Positions 23,086 through 30,600 of a stretch of DNA of 37,334 bases are shown here, piece by piece. Made by a program: the position numbers and the translations under genes. The DNA comes from JACVRW01 sp035650215 (GTDB taxonomy: Bacteria > Actinomycetota > Thermoleophilia > Solirubrobacterales > Thermoleophilaceae). The DNA lies in the NCBI GenBank assembly GCA_035650215.1, contig DASRIC010000029.1, positions 1-37,334 on the forward strand, given 5' to 3'. Every line of letters starts with the position of its first letter. The first letter of the stretch is position 1. The notes below the pieces were generated by a model. That model had not been told where the DNA came from. It made no database searches and saw only the letters and a program-made list of their open reading frames with translations.

Positions 23086-23098
23086 CTAGATGGTCTAG
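23086..23098. repeat. inverted repeat CTAGA-TGG-TCTAG between convergent genes
   Basis: A perfect 5-bp inverted repeat with a 3-base loop spans the convergent gap and includes the LAL regulator stop. CTAG is scarce in such DNA. Too short for a convincing terminator. Confidence 0.3.
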
Positions 23099-25365
23099 AC
23101 AAGCTCCCCCGAGCCCGCCTCGGCCCGGATCAGCGCGCTCGGCAGCAGGCCGGTGGCCCTCCCCCGCTCGACCGTCTGGGCCCGTGAAGTGGTGCCGAGC
23201 TTGCGGTAGATCGCCCGAATGTGGCTGTGCGCCGTGTGGTAGGAGATGAACAGCTCCTCGCCGATCTGTGCCTCGGAGAGCGCCGAGGGGAGCATGCGCA
23301 GCACCTCGAGCTCGCGGCTGCTCAGCTCGTCGCGGGAGGACGCGGCGGCGCGCGCGGCGGCCGGCCGCGCGAGCCGCGCCTCGGCCTGCTCCCAGCGCAT
23401 CCGCAGGATGCCGAGCTCCTGGATGCCGTCCAGCCGCGTGCGGGCTTCGAACAGCGCCGCGCGCGCCGCGCCGTGCGCGCCCGCCAGGTGGCGGACCTCC
23501 GCGAGGGCGAGCAGCGCGTCCGCCGTCTCATACGGATATGGGCCGAGGCGCAGCACCTCGACCGCCTGCTCGAGCGAGCTCGCCGCCACCGGCAGTGCTC
23601 CGCGCAGCCACGCGACACGCGCGTCCGCCAGAAGCACGCGCCCGAAGGGCGGGCTCGTCTCGAGATGGTGCTCCCGCGCGATCGCGCGCCCCTCGCCGGC
23701 AAACCGATCGGCGGCGTCCGGGTCGCCGGCGTCTGCCGCGATCATTGCGAGCAAGCCGTTGGCCGTGCAGCTGAGCAGGGGCGGGGCGAGCCGCGCCGGC
23801 CCCTCGATCCACGGGCGCGCCTGCTCGGGCTCGCCGCTCCAGTAGAGCGCAAGCCCGAGCGCGCCCTGGGCGAGCAGCCTCCAGGGCGAGGTGTCCTCGC
23901 GCGAGAGCTCGACGGCGGTGCGGGCGGCGTCGAGGTGGTGGAGCACGCGGCCGCTCGTGGTCACGCCCCGGATCGCCGCGATGCCGGCGTCGATCGAGGC
24001 CGGACCGCCCGGCAGCGGCCCGTCGTAGGCACGGCGCTCCGCCAGGTCGAGCCAGCGGGCGGTGCCCGGGCCCTCGCCGAGCACGAGGCTGGCCGTCGCG
24101 CCGCTCAGGCAGAGCCGCGACTCGCTTGCCACGAGCTCCTCGCCGAGGCGGTCGAGCCAGCCCAGCACGGTCGTGCCCTGACCGCTCGACACGTAGTCGA
24201 ACACCACCGGCATCAGCAGGTCCGCCACGAGGCGTGCGTCGCGGGCTTCCACGGCGTGCTCCACCGCCTCGAAGACCAAGCCCTCGGACCCGTACCAGCG
24301 GCTCGCCCGCCGGTGGAGCGCGGGGATCAGCGCGGGCTCCGTGCTCCGCAGCTCGTTCGCCAGCACCTCCGCGAACAGATGATGGAGCCGGTACCACTCG
24401 CGCGTGTGGCCGAGCGGCATCACGAAGGCGTTCGAGTGCTCGAGGTCCGCCAGCACCCGCGCCGAGCCCGGGCGCTCGAGCACGGCGTCGCAGAGGCGGC
24501 CGGAGAGGCGGCTGAGCACCGAGCAGCGGACCAGGAAGCGCTGCGCCTCGGGTGGCTGGCGCTCGAGCACCTCCGTGGCCAGGTAGTCGACCACGTGGCG
24601 GTCGGTGCCGGCGAAGTCGCGCACGAAGGCCGCCGGGTCCTCCCGACCGGCCACCGACAGGCCCGCGAGCGACAGGCCGGCCGCCCAGCCCTCGGTGCGC
24701 TCGAGCAGCCGGGTCACGTCCTCGCTCGCCAGCCCCAGGTCCATGCGGCCGAACAGCTCCTCGGCCTCGGGCGCCTCGAAGCGCAGCTCAGCGGCTCGCA
24801 GCTCGGCGAGCTGGCCGCGCCCGCGCCAGCGGCTGAGCGGCAGCGGCGGGTCCACCCGAGTCGAGAGCACCACCTGCACGCGCTCGGGGAGCCGCTCGAG
24901 GAAATGCTCGAGCTGCCAGTGGATGGCCGGATTCGCGATCAGGTGGTAGTCGTCGATCACCAGCGCGAGCCCGCGGTCCCAGGCGGCCAGCTCGTTGATG
25001 AGCGCCGGCAGCACCGAGGTCCCGACGTCCACCGATCCGCTCAGGGCCGACAGCGGCTGGTCCCCGAAGCCCGGAATCGCCTGGCGCACCGTCATGATCA
25101 CGTAGGTCCAGAAGCGGGTCGGGTCGTTGTCGCTGCGGTCGACCGAGAACCAGCACCCCGGTCGCCGGTCGGCGTCCGCCGCGAGCCACTGGGCCACCGC
25201 CGTCGTCTTGCCGGACCCCGCCGGGGCGTCCACGAGCGTGAGCGTGCGCCCCTCGCCGGCCCGCAGAAGGTCGAGCGGCCGGGCGCGCGCGACATGCACC
25301 GACCGCGAAGCCGGGGGCCACAGCTTCGTCACAACCAGCTCGATGGGGGGATCGCTGGGGCTCAC
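23095..25365 (-). CDS. LAL-type LuxR regulator (STAND ATPase), first of two
   Basis: 756 residues. Walker A is VDAPAGSGKTTAVAQWL (residues 45-61) and Walker B is LALVIDDYHLI with the MalT/LAL signature. This is followed by VVLSTRVDPPLPLSRWRGRG, a GWAAGLSLAGLSVAG winged segment, and a long TPR-like alpha-helical region. A C-terminal LuxR helix-turn-helix reads LSSRELEVLRMLPSALSEAQ then ISYHTAHSHIRAIYRKLGTT. MalT-like proteins multimerise on ligand and ATP binding and activate transcription. The GTG at 25365 lies 39 bases after the small protein gene at 25405, separated by a GC hairpin. It is the last gene of a leftward unit divergent from a second LAL operon. Confidence 0.92.
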   Translation of the reverse strand: MSPSDPPIELVVTKLWPPASRSVHVARARPLDLLRAGEGRTLTLVDAPAGSGKTTAVAQWLAADADRRPGCWFSVDRSDNDPTRFWTYVIMTVRQAIPGFGDQPLSALSGSVDVGTSVLPALINELAAWDRGLALVIDDYHLIANPAIHWQLEHFLERLPERVQVVLSTRVDPPLPLSRWRGRGQLAELRAAELRFEAPEAEELFGRMDLGLASEDVTRLLERTEGWAAGLSLAGLSVAGREDPAAFVRDFAGTDRHVVDYLATEVLERQPPEAQRFLVRCSVLSRLSGRLCDAVLERPGSARVLADLEHSNAFVMPLGHTREWYRLHHLFAEVLANELRSTEPALIPALHRRASRWYGSEGLVFEAVEHAVEARDARLVADLLMPVVFDYVSSGQGTTVLGWLDRLGEELVASESRLCLSGATASLVLGEGPGTARWLDLAERRAYDGPLPGGPASIDAGIAAIRGVTTSGRVLHHLDAARTAVELSREDTSPWRLLAQGALGLALYWSGEPEQARPWIEGPARLAPPLLSCTANGLLAMIAADAGDPDAADRFAGEGRAIAREHHLETSPPFGRVLLADARVAWLRGALPVAASSLEQAVEVLRLGPYPYETADALLALAEVRHLAGAHGAARAALFEARTRLDGIQELGILRMRWEQAEARLARPAAARAAASSRDELSSRELEVLRMLPSALSEAQIGEELFISYHTAHSHIRAIYRKLGTTSRAQTVERGRATGLLPSALIRAEAGSGELV

Positions 25366-25373
25366 ACGTGTCG

Positions 25374-25400
25374 GGCCGGGCGGGACGGTCCCCGCCGGCC
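25374..25400. repeat. long GC-rich stem-loop within the LAL operon
   Basis: GGCCGGGCGGG (25374-25384) pairs with CCCGCCGGCC (25391-25400) around a 6-base loop, one bulge allowed. It fills the short gap between the small paralogue and the LAL gene. With no T-run it may be an attenuator, an mRNA-stability element, or partial termination that lowers regulator output. Confidence 0.45.
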
Positions 25401-25404
25401 GATC

Positions 25405-25608
25405 TTACTCGGGGGTTCCGACAGGCGTGGCGCTGATCACCTCGATGCCGGCCCGCGAGAGCCGCGACAGGATCCCCACGAGCTGCGACTGGTCCACGAT
25501 CTCGCCCACGAGCTCGGTGCGTGCGTCGCGCATGCGCACCTCGAGCCCCGCGAGGCCCTCGACGTTGCGAGGGTCGACCGCGCCGCGGACGACGATCGCG
25601 TACCTCAC
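25405..25608 (-). CDS. small conserved protein, second paralogue in the LAL operon
   Basis: 67 residues starting MRYAIVVRGAVDPRNVEGLA from a GTG at 25608. Gap-free alignment with the neighbouring protein at 25605 and with the one at 14953 shows the same pattern: Y-x-x-V-V-x-G, then T-x-L-x-G-E, then L..IL.RL...GIEV. Function is unknown. The GTG overlaps the upstream TGA (GTGA), so both are made from one coupled message. Its place immediately before a LAL regulator suggests a co-factor or sensor partner for that regulator, but there is no direct evidence. Confidence 0.75.
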   Translation of the reverse strand: MRYAIVVRGAVDPRNVEGLAGLEVRMRDARTELVGEIVDQSQLVGILSRLSRAGIEVISATPVGTPE

Positions 25609-25805
25609 GGACGCTCCACCTGGCTCAGGCTCGTGAGCTCGAGTCCGAGGTCGCCGAGGCGTGCGAGCAGCGTGTCGAGCTCGGCCGCGCTCCCCACCTC
25701 GGCCGACAGCGCAGTCGTTCCGCCGAGGGTCTCGACCGTGACTCCCTCGAGGCCGGCGGCGAACCGCTGGCTCAGTCTCCCATCGACGACGAGCAGGTAA
25801 CGCAT
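25605..25805 (-). CDS. small conserved protein, first paralogue in the LAL operon
   Basis: 66 residues from ATG 25805: MRYLLVVDGRLSQRFAAGLE to LTSLSQVERP. Paralogous to the next gene and to the 14953 protein, with the D-A/S-A-E-L-x-x-L-L-x-R-L-x-x-L-G-L-E-L segment best conserved toward 14953. A small soluble alpha/beta domain is expected. It is the first gene of the leftward operon. Upstream lies the 155-base divergent region with GGGGAT boxes. Confidence 0.75.
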   Translation of the reverse strand: MRYLLVVDGRLSQRFAAGLEGVTVETLGGTTALSAEVGSAAELDTLLARLGDLGLELTSLSQVERP

Positions 25806-25838
25806 GTGACGAGCGATGGTCGCGGCCTGGGCGCCCGC

Positions 25839-25894
25839 ACGCATCCCCTGCGGGGCGGAATCCCCTAGGTGATTTCGCCGGCTAGGGGATGACA
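25839..25894. promoter_or_regulatory. GGGGAT box cluster and CTAGGGGAT inverted repeat between LAL operons
   Basis: Three boxes reading GGGGAT plus four bases are present: minus strand at 25848-25839 (GGGGATGCGT) and 25865-25856 (GGGGATTCCG), plus strand at 25885-25894 (GGGGATGACA). The last two belong to a perfect 9-bp inverted repeat, ATCCCCTAG (25860-25868) and CTAGGGGAT (25882-25890), with 13 bases between. GGGGA(T/G)GAGG is the E. coli MalT box, and both flanking operons encode MalT-like LAL regulators, so these are candidate autoregulatory sites. Confidence 0.5.
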
Positions 25895-25945
25895 AGTGGC
25901 CGCCCGCGGCCGGACGCTGTCCCCATGTCAACACCAACAGCCCAG

Positions 25946-25954
25946 AAGGAGGAG
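25946..25954 (+). promoter_or_regulatory. ribosome binding site AAGGAGGAG
   Basis: Six bases separate this strong Shine-Dalgarno from ATG 25961. It decides the start of the DUF7144 gene against the upstream in-frame ATG 25925. Confidence 0.7.
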
Positions 25955-25960
25955 CTTCTG

Positions 25961-26350
25961 ATGGACGACAGCACGACCGGGGCCGGCTGGCTGACGTTCG
26001 CCGGCATCATGATTCTCATCGCGGGGACTCTGAACCTCGTGTGGGGAATCGCGGCGATCGACAACGCGAACTTCTTCGTCGAGGACAAGCGCTTCATCAT
26101 CAGCGACCTCAACACCTGGGGGTGGATCATCGCGATCGTGGGCGTGGTCCAGCTCTTCGCCGCCTTCTCGATCTGGTCCGGCGGGGGATTCGGCAAGTGG
26201 ATCGGGATCGTGGGCGCCAGCCTCAGCGCGGTTTTCGCGCTGCTCTCGATCCCGGGCTATCCATTCTGGTCGCTCGCGATCTTCGCAATCGACATCCTCA
26301 TCATCTACGGACTGGCCACCTACGGCGGCCAGCGCTCTCGCGCGGCGTAG
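25961..26350 (+). CDS. DUF7144 family membrane protein
   Basis: 129 residues with four membrane helices: GWLTFAGIMILIAGTLNLVW, WGWIIAIVGVVQLFAAFSIW, WIGIVGASLSAVFALLSIPG and FWSLAIFAIDILIIYGLATY. The loop NANFFVEDKRFIISDLNTWG is typical of DUF7144 proteins, which are unstudied and frequent in actinobacteria. Start choice rests on AAGGAGGAG at 25946. Codon use is less GC-saturated than in neighbours, as expected for an Ile/Phe-rich membrane protein. It is first in the rightward unit leading to the second LAL regulator, 28 bases downstream. Confidence 0.85.
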   Translation: MDDSTTGAGWLTFAGIMILIAGTLNLVWGIAAIDNANFFVEDKRFIISDLNTWGWIIAIVGVVQLFAAFSIWSGGGFGKWIGIVGASLSAVFALLSIPGYPFWSLAIFAIDILIIYGLATYGGQRSRAA

Positions 26351-26361
26351 CACGGCGGCCG

Positions 26362-26367
26362 TAGACT
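26362..26367 (+). promoter_or_regulatory. -10 element TAGACT ahead of second LAL gene
   Basis: TAGACT is 11 bases before ATG 26379, with no Shine-Dalgarno. An internal promoter would let the regulator be made independently of DUF7144. Confidence 0.45.
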
Positions 26368-26378
26368 CCGCAGCACGG

Positions 26379-29012
26379 ATGGCGGCGCTACCGGCCACCA
26401 AGCTCGCCGCGCCCGTTCCGTCGATCGGCCTTGTTCCCCGGCCACGGCTCGTAGAGCTCCTCGACGGCGCGGTCAGGCGGCCCTTCACGCTCGTCTCCGC
26501 TCCGGCGGGCTCGGGGAAGACCGCCCTGCTCGCGGAGTGGGTGGCCCAGGGCAGCGCGCCGGGGCCGGTCGCCTGGCTCTCGCTCGGCCCCGAGGAGGCG
26601 GACCGGCGCCAGTTCTGGTCGCACGCCGTGGCGGCCGCAGGCCAGGCGTGTCCGGAGCTGGCCGGGCTCGCCGTGCCTCCGAACGAGCGCATCGACGGGT
26701 TCCTCGTCCAGGCGCTCAACGAGCTCACACGCCTGCAGCGGCCGCTGGTTATGGTGCTCGACGACCTGCACCTGGTGAGCGGGAGCGAGGTGCTCGCCGA
26801 CCTCGACCGCCTGCTCGAGAGCCCTTCCGCCGGCCTGCGCCTGATCGCCGCCACGCGCAGCGACCCGCTGCTGCGCCTTCAGCGCCTGCGCGTGGCGGGC
26901 ACGATGGCGGAGATCCGGGCGGGCGAGCTCCGCTTCGAGCTCGAGGAGGCGGAGGAGCTCCTGCGCGGCCTCGGCCTCGCGCGCGAGGACCTCGAGCTCC
27001 TGTGGCGCCGCACAGAGGGCTGGGCCACCGGGCTGCGCCTGGCCGAGCTCTCGCTCGAGCGCGAGCCCGATCCGCACGCGTTCATCACGAGCTTCGCCGG
27101 CAACAACCGGGCGGTGAGCGACTACTTGATGGCCGAGGTGGTGGCTCGCCTGCCGGACGGGCGGCTCGACTTTCTCATGCGCACCGCGATCGTGCGGCAG
27201 GTGGACGGGGACCTGGCCGACGCGCTCACCGGACGCCTCGGCGGCGCCCGCGAGCTCCGCGAGCTCGCGGGCGAGGACGGCTTCGTGAGCGAGGTGGCCG
27301 GTGGCGCCGGCTGGTACCGCTACCACCCGCTGTTCCGGGAGGTAGTGCGGGCCGAGGCGCGCCGGCGCATCCCGGACGAGCTGCCGGAGCTCAACAGGCT
27401 GGCCAGCCGCTGGCACGCCGAACGCGGCAATTCGACCGCGGCGATCCGGCACGCGATCGACGCGCGCGACTGGGCGCTCGCCGCCGAGCTCGTGGGGGAA
27501 CGCTGGCTCGTGCTCGTGGTGCGCGGACACGGCGCGACTCTGCTCGAGCTCGTGCGCTCGATCCCCGACGCCGTGGTGGACAGCGAGGCGGAGCTCGCGC
27601 TGGCCAAGGCCGGCATGCTGCTCGAGACGGGCGACGCCGGGGCCGCCGACCAGCTGCTCGCGCGCGCCACTGAGCTGGCACCCGGGCTCTCGCCGCCGCG
27701 CGCGCGGCGCTTCGCGGTCGCGGCCACGGCGCTCGACCTCTACCGCGCCCGCCTGGGGGGCGACCTCGACCGGGCGCTCAGCGCCGCGCGCCAGGTGCTC
27801 GAGGAGCCCTGGGAGCGCACGCTCGCGGTCGAGGTGCGAGCGCTGACGCTCGCCAACGTCGGCATCGCCGAGTTCTGGGCGGCCGGGACCGAGGAGGCCG
27901 GCCAGCACCTCCAGCAGGCCGCCGGCCTCGCGCTCGAGTGCGGCAACGACTTCGTGCACTTCCTCGCCGAGTGCTACGCCGCCGCTATCGACGCGCGCGA
28001 CGGGCGCCTCGACGGCGCCTGGAAGCGCGCCCGCACGGCGATCCAGCTGGCCGAGCGGCGCGGCTGGACGCGTGTGGCGCATGCCGCGATCGCCTACTCC
28101 ACTCTCGCCACCCTGCATCTCTGGCGCAACGAGCTGCCGCAGGCGCGCGAGGCCGCCGCGAGCGCGAGCGCCACCGTCGCGCGCGCGGGCGATCCGCTGC
28201 TCGCCGCGACCGTGGCCGTCGTGCGCGCCCGGCTGCGGGCGCTCGACGGCGACCCCGTTGGAGCGATGGACGTGCTCCACGTGGCGACAGCCAACGGGCC
28301 GCTGCCGGCGTTCCTCGGCGTTTCGGCCGCGCTCACGGAGGCGGACCTGTGGCTCGCCCTCGGCGAGCCGGGCCGCTCGCGCAAGCGGCTTGTCGAGCTG
28401 GGCGACGAAGCCGGTCCGGATCCGCTCGTCGGGCTCGCTCGCCTCGAGCTGGCCGCGGGCGACCCCGCCGCCGCCCTGACGGCCCTCGAACGCTTCCTCG
28501 AGGACGGCCGTGAGCCCCTGCTGCCGTTCGCGCGCACGGAGGCCCGGCTGCTCGATGCGATCGCGCGGGACGCGCTCCGCGACGAGGACGGGGCGCTCGC
28601 CTCGATGGAGCGCGCGCTCGACCTGGCTGAGCCGCGCGGCTACGAGAACGTGCTGCTGCGCTACGGGCCGCCACTGCGCTCGCTGCTGCGCCGCCTGGTG
28701 GCGCGCGGCACCGCCCACCGCGCGTTCGCCGACGGCCTGCTGGCGGCCCTCGGCGCCGGGCCCGGGCCGGCCGCGCGCAGCTCCGTCCGGCCGCTGCTCG
28801 AGCCGCTCAGCGAGCGCGAGCTGGCCGTGCTTCGCTATCTGCCGACGATGATGTCCAACGCGGAGATCGCCGGCGAGATGTACGTCTCAGTGAACACCGT
28901 CAAGACCCACCTGAAGCACGTCTACCGCAAGCTCGACGTGGTCGATCGTCGCGAGTGCGTGCGGCGCGCCCGGGAGCTTCACCTGCTGGGCGCCGGCCTC
29001 GGCGAGCGTTGA
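26379..29012 (+). CDS. LAL-type LuxR regulator (STAND ATPase), second of two
   Basis: 877 residues. Walker A APAGSGKTALLAEWV (residues 41-55), Walker B LVMVLDDLHLVSGSEVL, then RLIAATRSDPLLRLQRLRVA and GWATGLRLAELSLE, matching MalT-like NTPases. A long TPR-like helical middle is followed by a C-terminal LuxR domain, LSERELAVLRYLPTMMSNAE and VSVNTVKTHLKHVYRKLDVV. The DNA-contacting helix differs from that of the first LAL (VNTVKTHLKHVYRKL against YHTAHSHIRAIYRKL), so targets may differ. Downstream YihY/BrkB overlaps by TTGA and DUF202 follows, so the regulator is embedded in a membrane-protein operon. Confidence 0.92.
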   Translation: MAALPATKLAAPVPSIGLVPRPRLVELLDGAVRRPFTLVSAPAGSGKTALLAEWVAQGSAPGPVAWLSLGPEEADRRQFWSHAVAAAGQACPELAGLAVPPNERIDGFLVQALNELTRLQRPLVMVLDDLHLVSGSEVLADLDRLLESPSAGLRLIAATRSDPLLRLQRLRVAGTMAEIRAGELRFELEEAEELLRGLGLAREDLELLWRRTEGWATGLRLAELSLEREPDPHAFITSFAGNNRAVSDYLMAEVVARLPDGRLDFLMRTAIVRQVDGDLADALTGRLGGARELRELAGEDGFVSEVAGGAGWYRYHPLFREVVRAEARRRIPDELPELNRLASRWHAERGNSTAAIRHAIDARDWALAAELVGERWLVLVVRGHGATLLELVRSIPDAVVDSEAELALAKAGMLLETGDAGAADQLLARATELAPGLSPPRARRFAVAATALDLYRARLGGDLDRALSAARQVLEEPWERTLAVEVRALTLANVGIAEFWAAGTEEAGQHLQQAAGLALECGNDFVHFLAECYAAAIDARDGRLDGAWKRARTAIQLAERRGWTRVAHAAIAYSTLATLHLWRNELPQAREAAASASATVARAGDPLLAATVAVVRARLRALDGDPVGAMDVLHVATANGPLPAFLGVSAALTEADLWLALGEPGRSRKRLVELGDEAGPDPLVGLARLELAAGDPAAALTALERFLEDGREPLLPFARTEARLLDAIARDALRDEDGALASMERALDLAEPRGYENVLLRYGPPLRSLLRRLVARGTAHRAFADGLLAALGAGPGPAARSSVRPLLEPLSERELAVLRYLPTMMSNAEIAGEMYVSVNTVKTHLKHVYRKLDVVDRRECVRRARELHLLGAGLGER

Positions 29013-29827
29013 GGGTTCCCGAGCTCCCGGCCGCGGTCCTCGACTTCGGCGCCCGCAGCCTGCGCCGCTTCGTTGAGATCGAGGGCTCACAGCAGGCCAC
29101 CGTCCTGGCGGCCCAGGCGTTCACGTCGCTGATCCCGTTCCTCGTCGTGGTCGCCGCCTTCGGTCCCGGGGACGGCGACCTCGCGGACAAGATCGACGAC
29201 GCGTTCAACCTGAGCGGCAGCGCCGAGCGCAGCATGAGCGCGCTCTTCAACAGCGCGGGCGAGACCGAGAGCGCCGTGACCTGGGTCTCGATCATCATCC
29301 TGGTCCTGTCCACGACGTCGTTCGCGCGGGCGATGCAGCGGATGTTCGAGCGCTCGTACGAGGTCGAGAAGGCCCCGCTCCGGGAGGCGTGGTGGAGCCT
29401 CGTCTGGCTCGCCGCATTCGCCGCCTGGATCGTGATCGCCGGACCGCTGCGCGAGGCATTTCGCGACATCGGCATCGTGCTCGCCGTGGTCGCATCGACC
29501 GCCACCGGCTTCGTGCTCTGGCTCGGCACGCCGATGATCCTGCTGCACGGCCGGATCGAGTGGCACCGGCTCGCGCCGGGGGCGCTGGTCTCGGGGCTGC
29601 TCGCCGCGCTCGCCACGGTGGCGTCGTCGATCTACCTCCCGGTCGCCATGACCTGGTCCGCCGAGCGCTACGGCCTGATCGGGATCGCGTTCGCGCTGCA
29701 ATCGTTCCTGGTCGTGATGGGGTTCGTGATCGTGATCGGAGCGGTGGTGGGCGCGGTCACGAGCGAGCTCCACGGCGCGCAGATCGAGCGGCTCGCCCGG
29801 CGGAGGACGCGTGAGCGAGCCGGATAG
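29009..29827 (+). CDS. YihY/virulence factor BrkB family membrane protein
   Basis: 272 residues. After an N-terminal amphipathic part (LDFGARSLRRFVEIEGSQQA) the YihY core begins with ATVLAAQAFTSLIPFLVVVA. Further helices are WVSIIILVLSTTSFARAMQR, SLVWLAAFAAWIVIAGPL, IGIVLAVVASTATGFVLWL, LLAALATVASSIYLPV and VMGFVIVIGAVVGAVTSEL. YihY/BrkB proteins are inner-membrane proteins of uncertain transport or assembly function. The start is a TTG at 29009 overlapping the LAL stop (TTGA), so translation probably depends on coupling. It overlaps the DUF202 gene by 17 bases. Confidence 0.85.
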   Translation: MRVPELPAAVLDFGARSLRRFVEIEGSQQATVLAAQAFTSLIPFLVVVAAFGPGDGDLADKIDDAFNLSGSAERSMSALFNSAGETESAVTWVSIIILVLSTTSFARAMQRMFERSYEVEKAPLREAWWSLVWLAAFAAWIVIAGPLREAFRDIGIVLAVVASTATGFVLWLGTPMILLHGRIEWHRLAPGALVSGLLAALATVASSIYLPVAMTWSAERYGLIGIAFALQSFLVVMGFVIVIGAVVGAVTSELHGAQIERLARRRTRERAG

Positions 29828-30167
29828 CCGCGACGACGTGACGCGGCGCACCCGGCTAGCGGCCGAGCGCACCTGGCTCGCGTGGTGGCGCTCGGGCATC
29901 GCCGCCTCGACGGCCTCCGTGGCGGTCGGCGGGGTCGTGCCCGAGCTCGTGGACGAGGGCCGCACCGCTTACATCGTGCTCGGCTGCGGCTACGCGCTGC
30001 TCGCCGCGATCGTGTTCGCCGGCGCCGCGGTGCGGCGCCGCCAGGTCGAGCGTGCGCTCGAGGAGGGCGACTGGCGCGGCCTCGGCGAGCGCGGCGCGCT
30101 CGCCCTCAGCCTGATGGCAACGGCGCTGGCGCTCGGAACGCTCGTGGTCATCCTCGCCCAGGCGTAG
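29811..30167 (+). CDS. DUF202 family membrane protein
   Basis: 118 residues. The family opening is TRLAAERTWLAWWRSGIAAS, followed by a first helix (TASVAVGGVVPELV), a second (IVLGCGYALLAAIVFAGAAV) with a basic RRRQVERAL cytoplasmic turn, and a last helix ALALSLMATALALGTLVVIL. DUF202 members are small three-helix membrane proteins related to the VTC transporter-chaperone membrane domain; no function is assigned here. The GTG at 29811 lies inside the YihY coding end. Its TAG stop is also the beginning of a TAGGAT hexamer for the next gene. Confidence 0.85.
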   Translation: MSEPDSRDDVTRRTRLAAERTWLAWWRSGIAASTASVAVGGVVPELVDEGRTAYIVLGCGYALLAAIVFAGAAVRRRQVERALEEGDWRGLGERGALALSLMATALALGTLVVILAQA

Positions 30168-30170
30168 GAT
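30165..30170 (+). promoter_or_regulatory. -10 element TAGGAT embedded in DUF202 stop codon
   Basis: The first three bases are the DUF202 stop TAG. Eight bases follow to ATG 30179. The block TAGGATTGGCGCCGATGG matches the valS start region in 15 of 18 bases. Confidence 0.5.
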
Positions 30171-30178
30171 TGGCGCCG

Positions 30179-30460
30179 ATGGGCTGCCTGCTCGTGCTCA
30201 CTGCAGGATTCTTCCCGCGCTTCGCGCTCGCGATGGTGTGGATCTTCGGCGACGACGTCGAGCGCGCCTACGACTCGTGGCTGCTGCCGCTCGCCGGCCT
30301 CATCTTCCTCCCGCTCACCACGCTCGTCTACGCGCTCGCGTGGTCGCCGGTCGGAGGGGTCGAGGGGATCGAGTGGTTCTGGGTCGTGTTCGCGTTCGTG
30401 CTCGACCTCGCCTCCTACGGAGGGGGCATGCGCCAGCGCAGCACGCGCTCCCGCGAGTAG
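30179..30460 (+). CDS. small membrane protein
   Basis: 93 residues, MGCLLVLTAGFFPRFALAMV then WLLPLAGLIFLPLTTLVYAL and a last segment EGIEWFWVVFAFVLDLASYG, that is three hydrophobic stretches. The tail is GGGMRQRSTRSRE. It resembles small actinobacterial membrane proteins of unknown role with the WSPxGGVEGxxWFWVxxAxxxDL pattern. ATG 30179 is 8 bases after TAGGAT with no Shine-Dalgarno. The last 46 bases overlap a small gene on the other strand. Confidence 0.78.
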   Translation: MGCLLVLTAGFFPRFALAMVWIFGDDVERAYDSWLLPLAGLIFLPLTTLVYALAWSPVGGVEGIEWFWVVFAFVLDLASYGGGMRQRSTRSRE

Positions 30461-30561
30461 CGGGCCAGCAGCACCACGATGTCGGCGAGCGCGCTCCACA
30501 GGTGCCCGAGCGGGCCGGTGACCACCCAGGCCTGAAGCCGTTCACTCGCTCCCCGGCGCAC
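30415..30561 (-). CDS. 48-residue conserved-looking small protein, antisense to the neighbour's 3' end
   Basis: A leftward GTG at 30561 opens MRRGASERLQAWVVTGPLGH, then LWSALADIVVLLARYSRERV and a basic end, with TAG at 30415-30417. The W-V-V-T-G-P-L-G-H-L-W-S segment and the amphipathic helix with Arg tail look like a membrane-associated small protein. TAGGCT (30569-30574, minus) precedes the GTG by 7 bases, matching the other genes' spacing. The product overlaps the 30179 gene's last 15 codons and diverges from tig by 39 bases. It is supported by promoter and sequence character, not by a recognised domain. Confidence 0.6.
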   Translation of the reverse strand: MRRGASERLQAWVVTGPLGHLWSALADIVVLLARYSRERVLRWRMPPP

Positions 30562-30568
30562 GGGCGGC

Positions 30569-30574
30569 AGCCTA
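30569..30574 (-). promoter_or_regulatory. -10 element TAGGCT for the small leftward gene
   Basis: Minus-strand TAGGCT, 7 bases before GTG 30561. It lies 11 bases from the tig -10 hexamer, so the two promoters are divergent and adjacent. Confidence 0.5.
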
Positions 30575-30585
30575 CGCCCCTCGGC

Positions 30586-30591
30586 TATCGT
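30586..30591 (+). promoter_or_regulatory. -10 element TATCGT for tig
   Basis: TATCGT is 9 bases before ATG 30601. The downstream CAGCGCCCGATG repeats the spacing and wording seen at valS (CAGCGCCGATG). Confidence 0.5.
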
Positions 30592-30600
30592 CAGCGCCCG

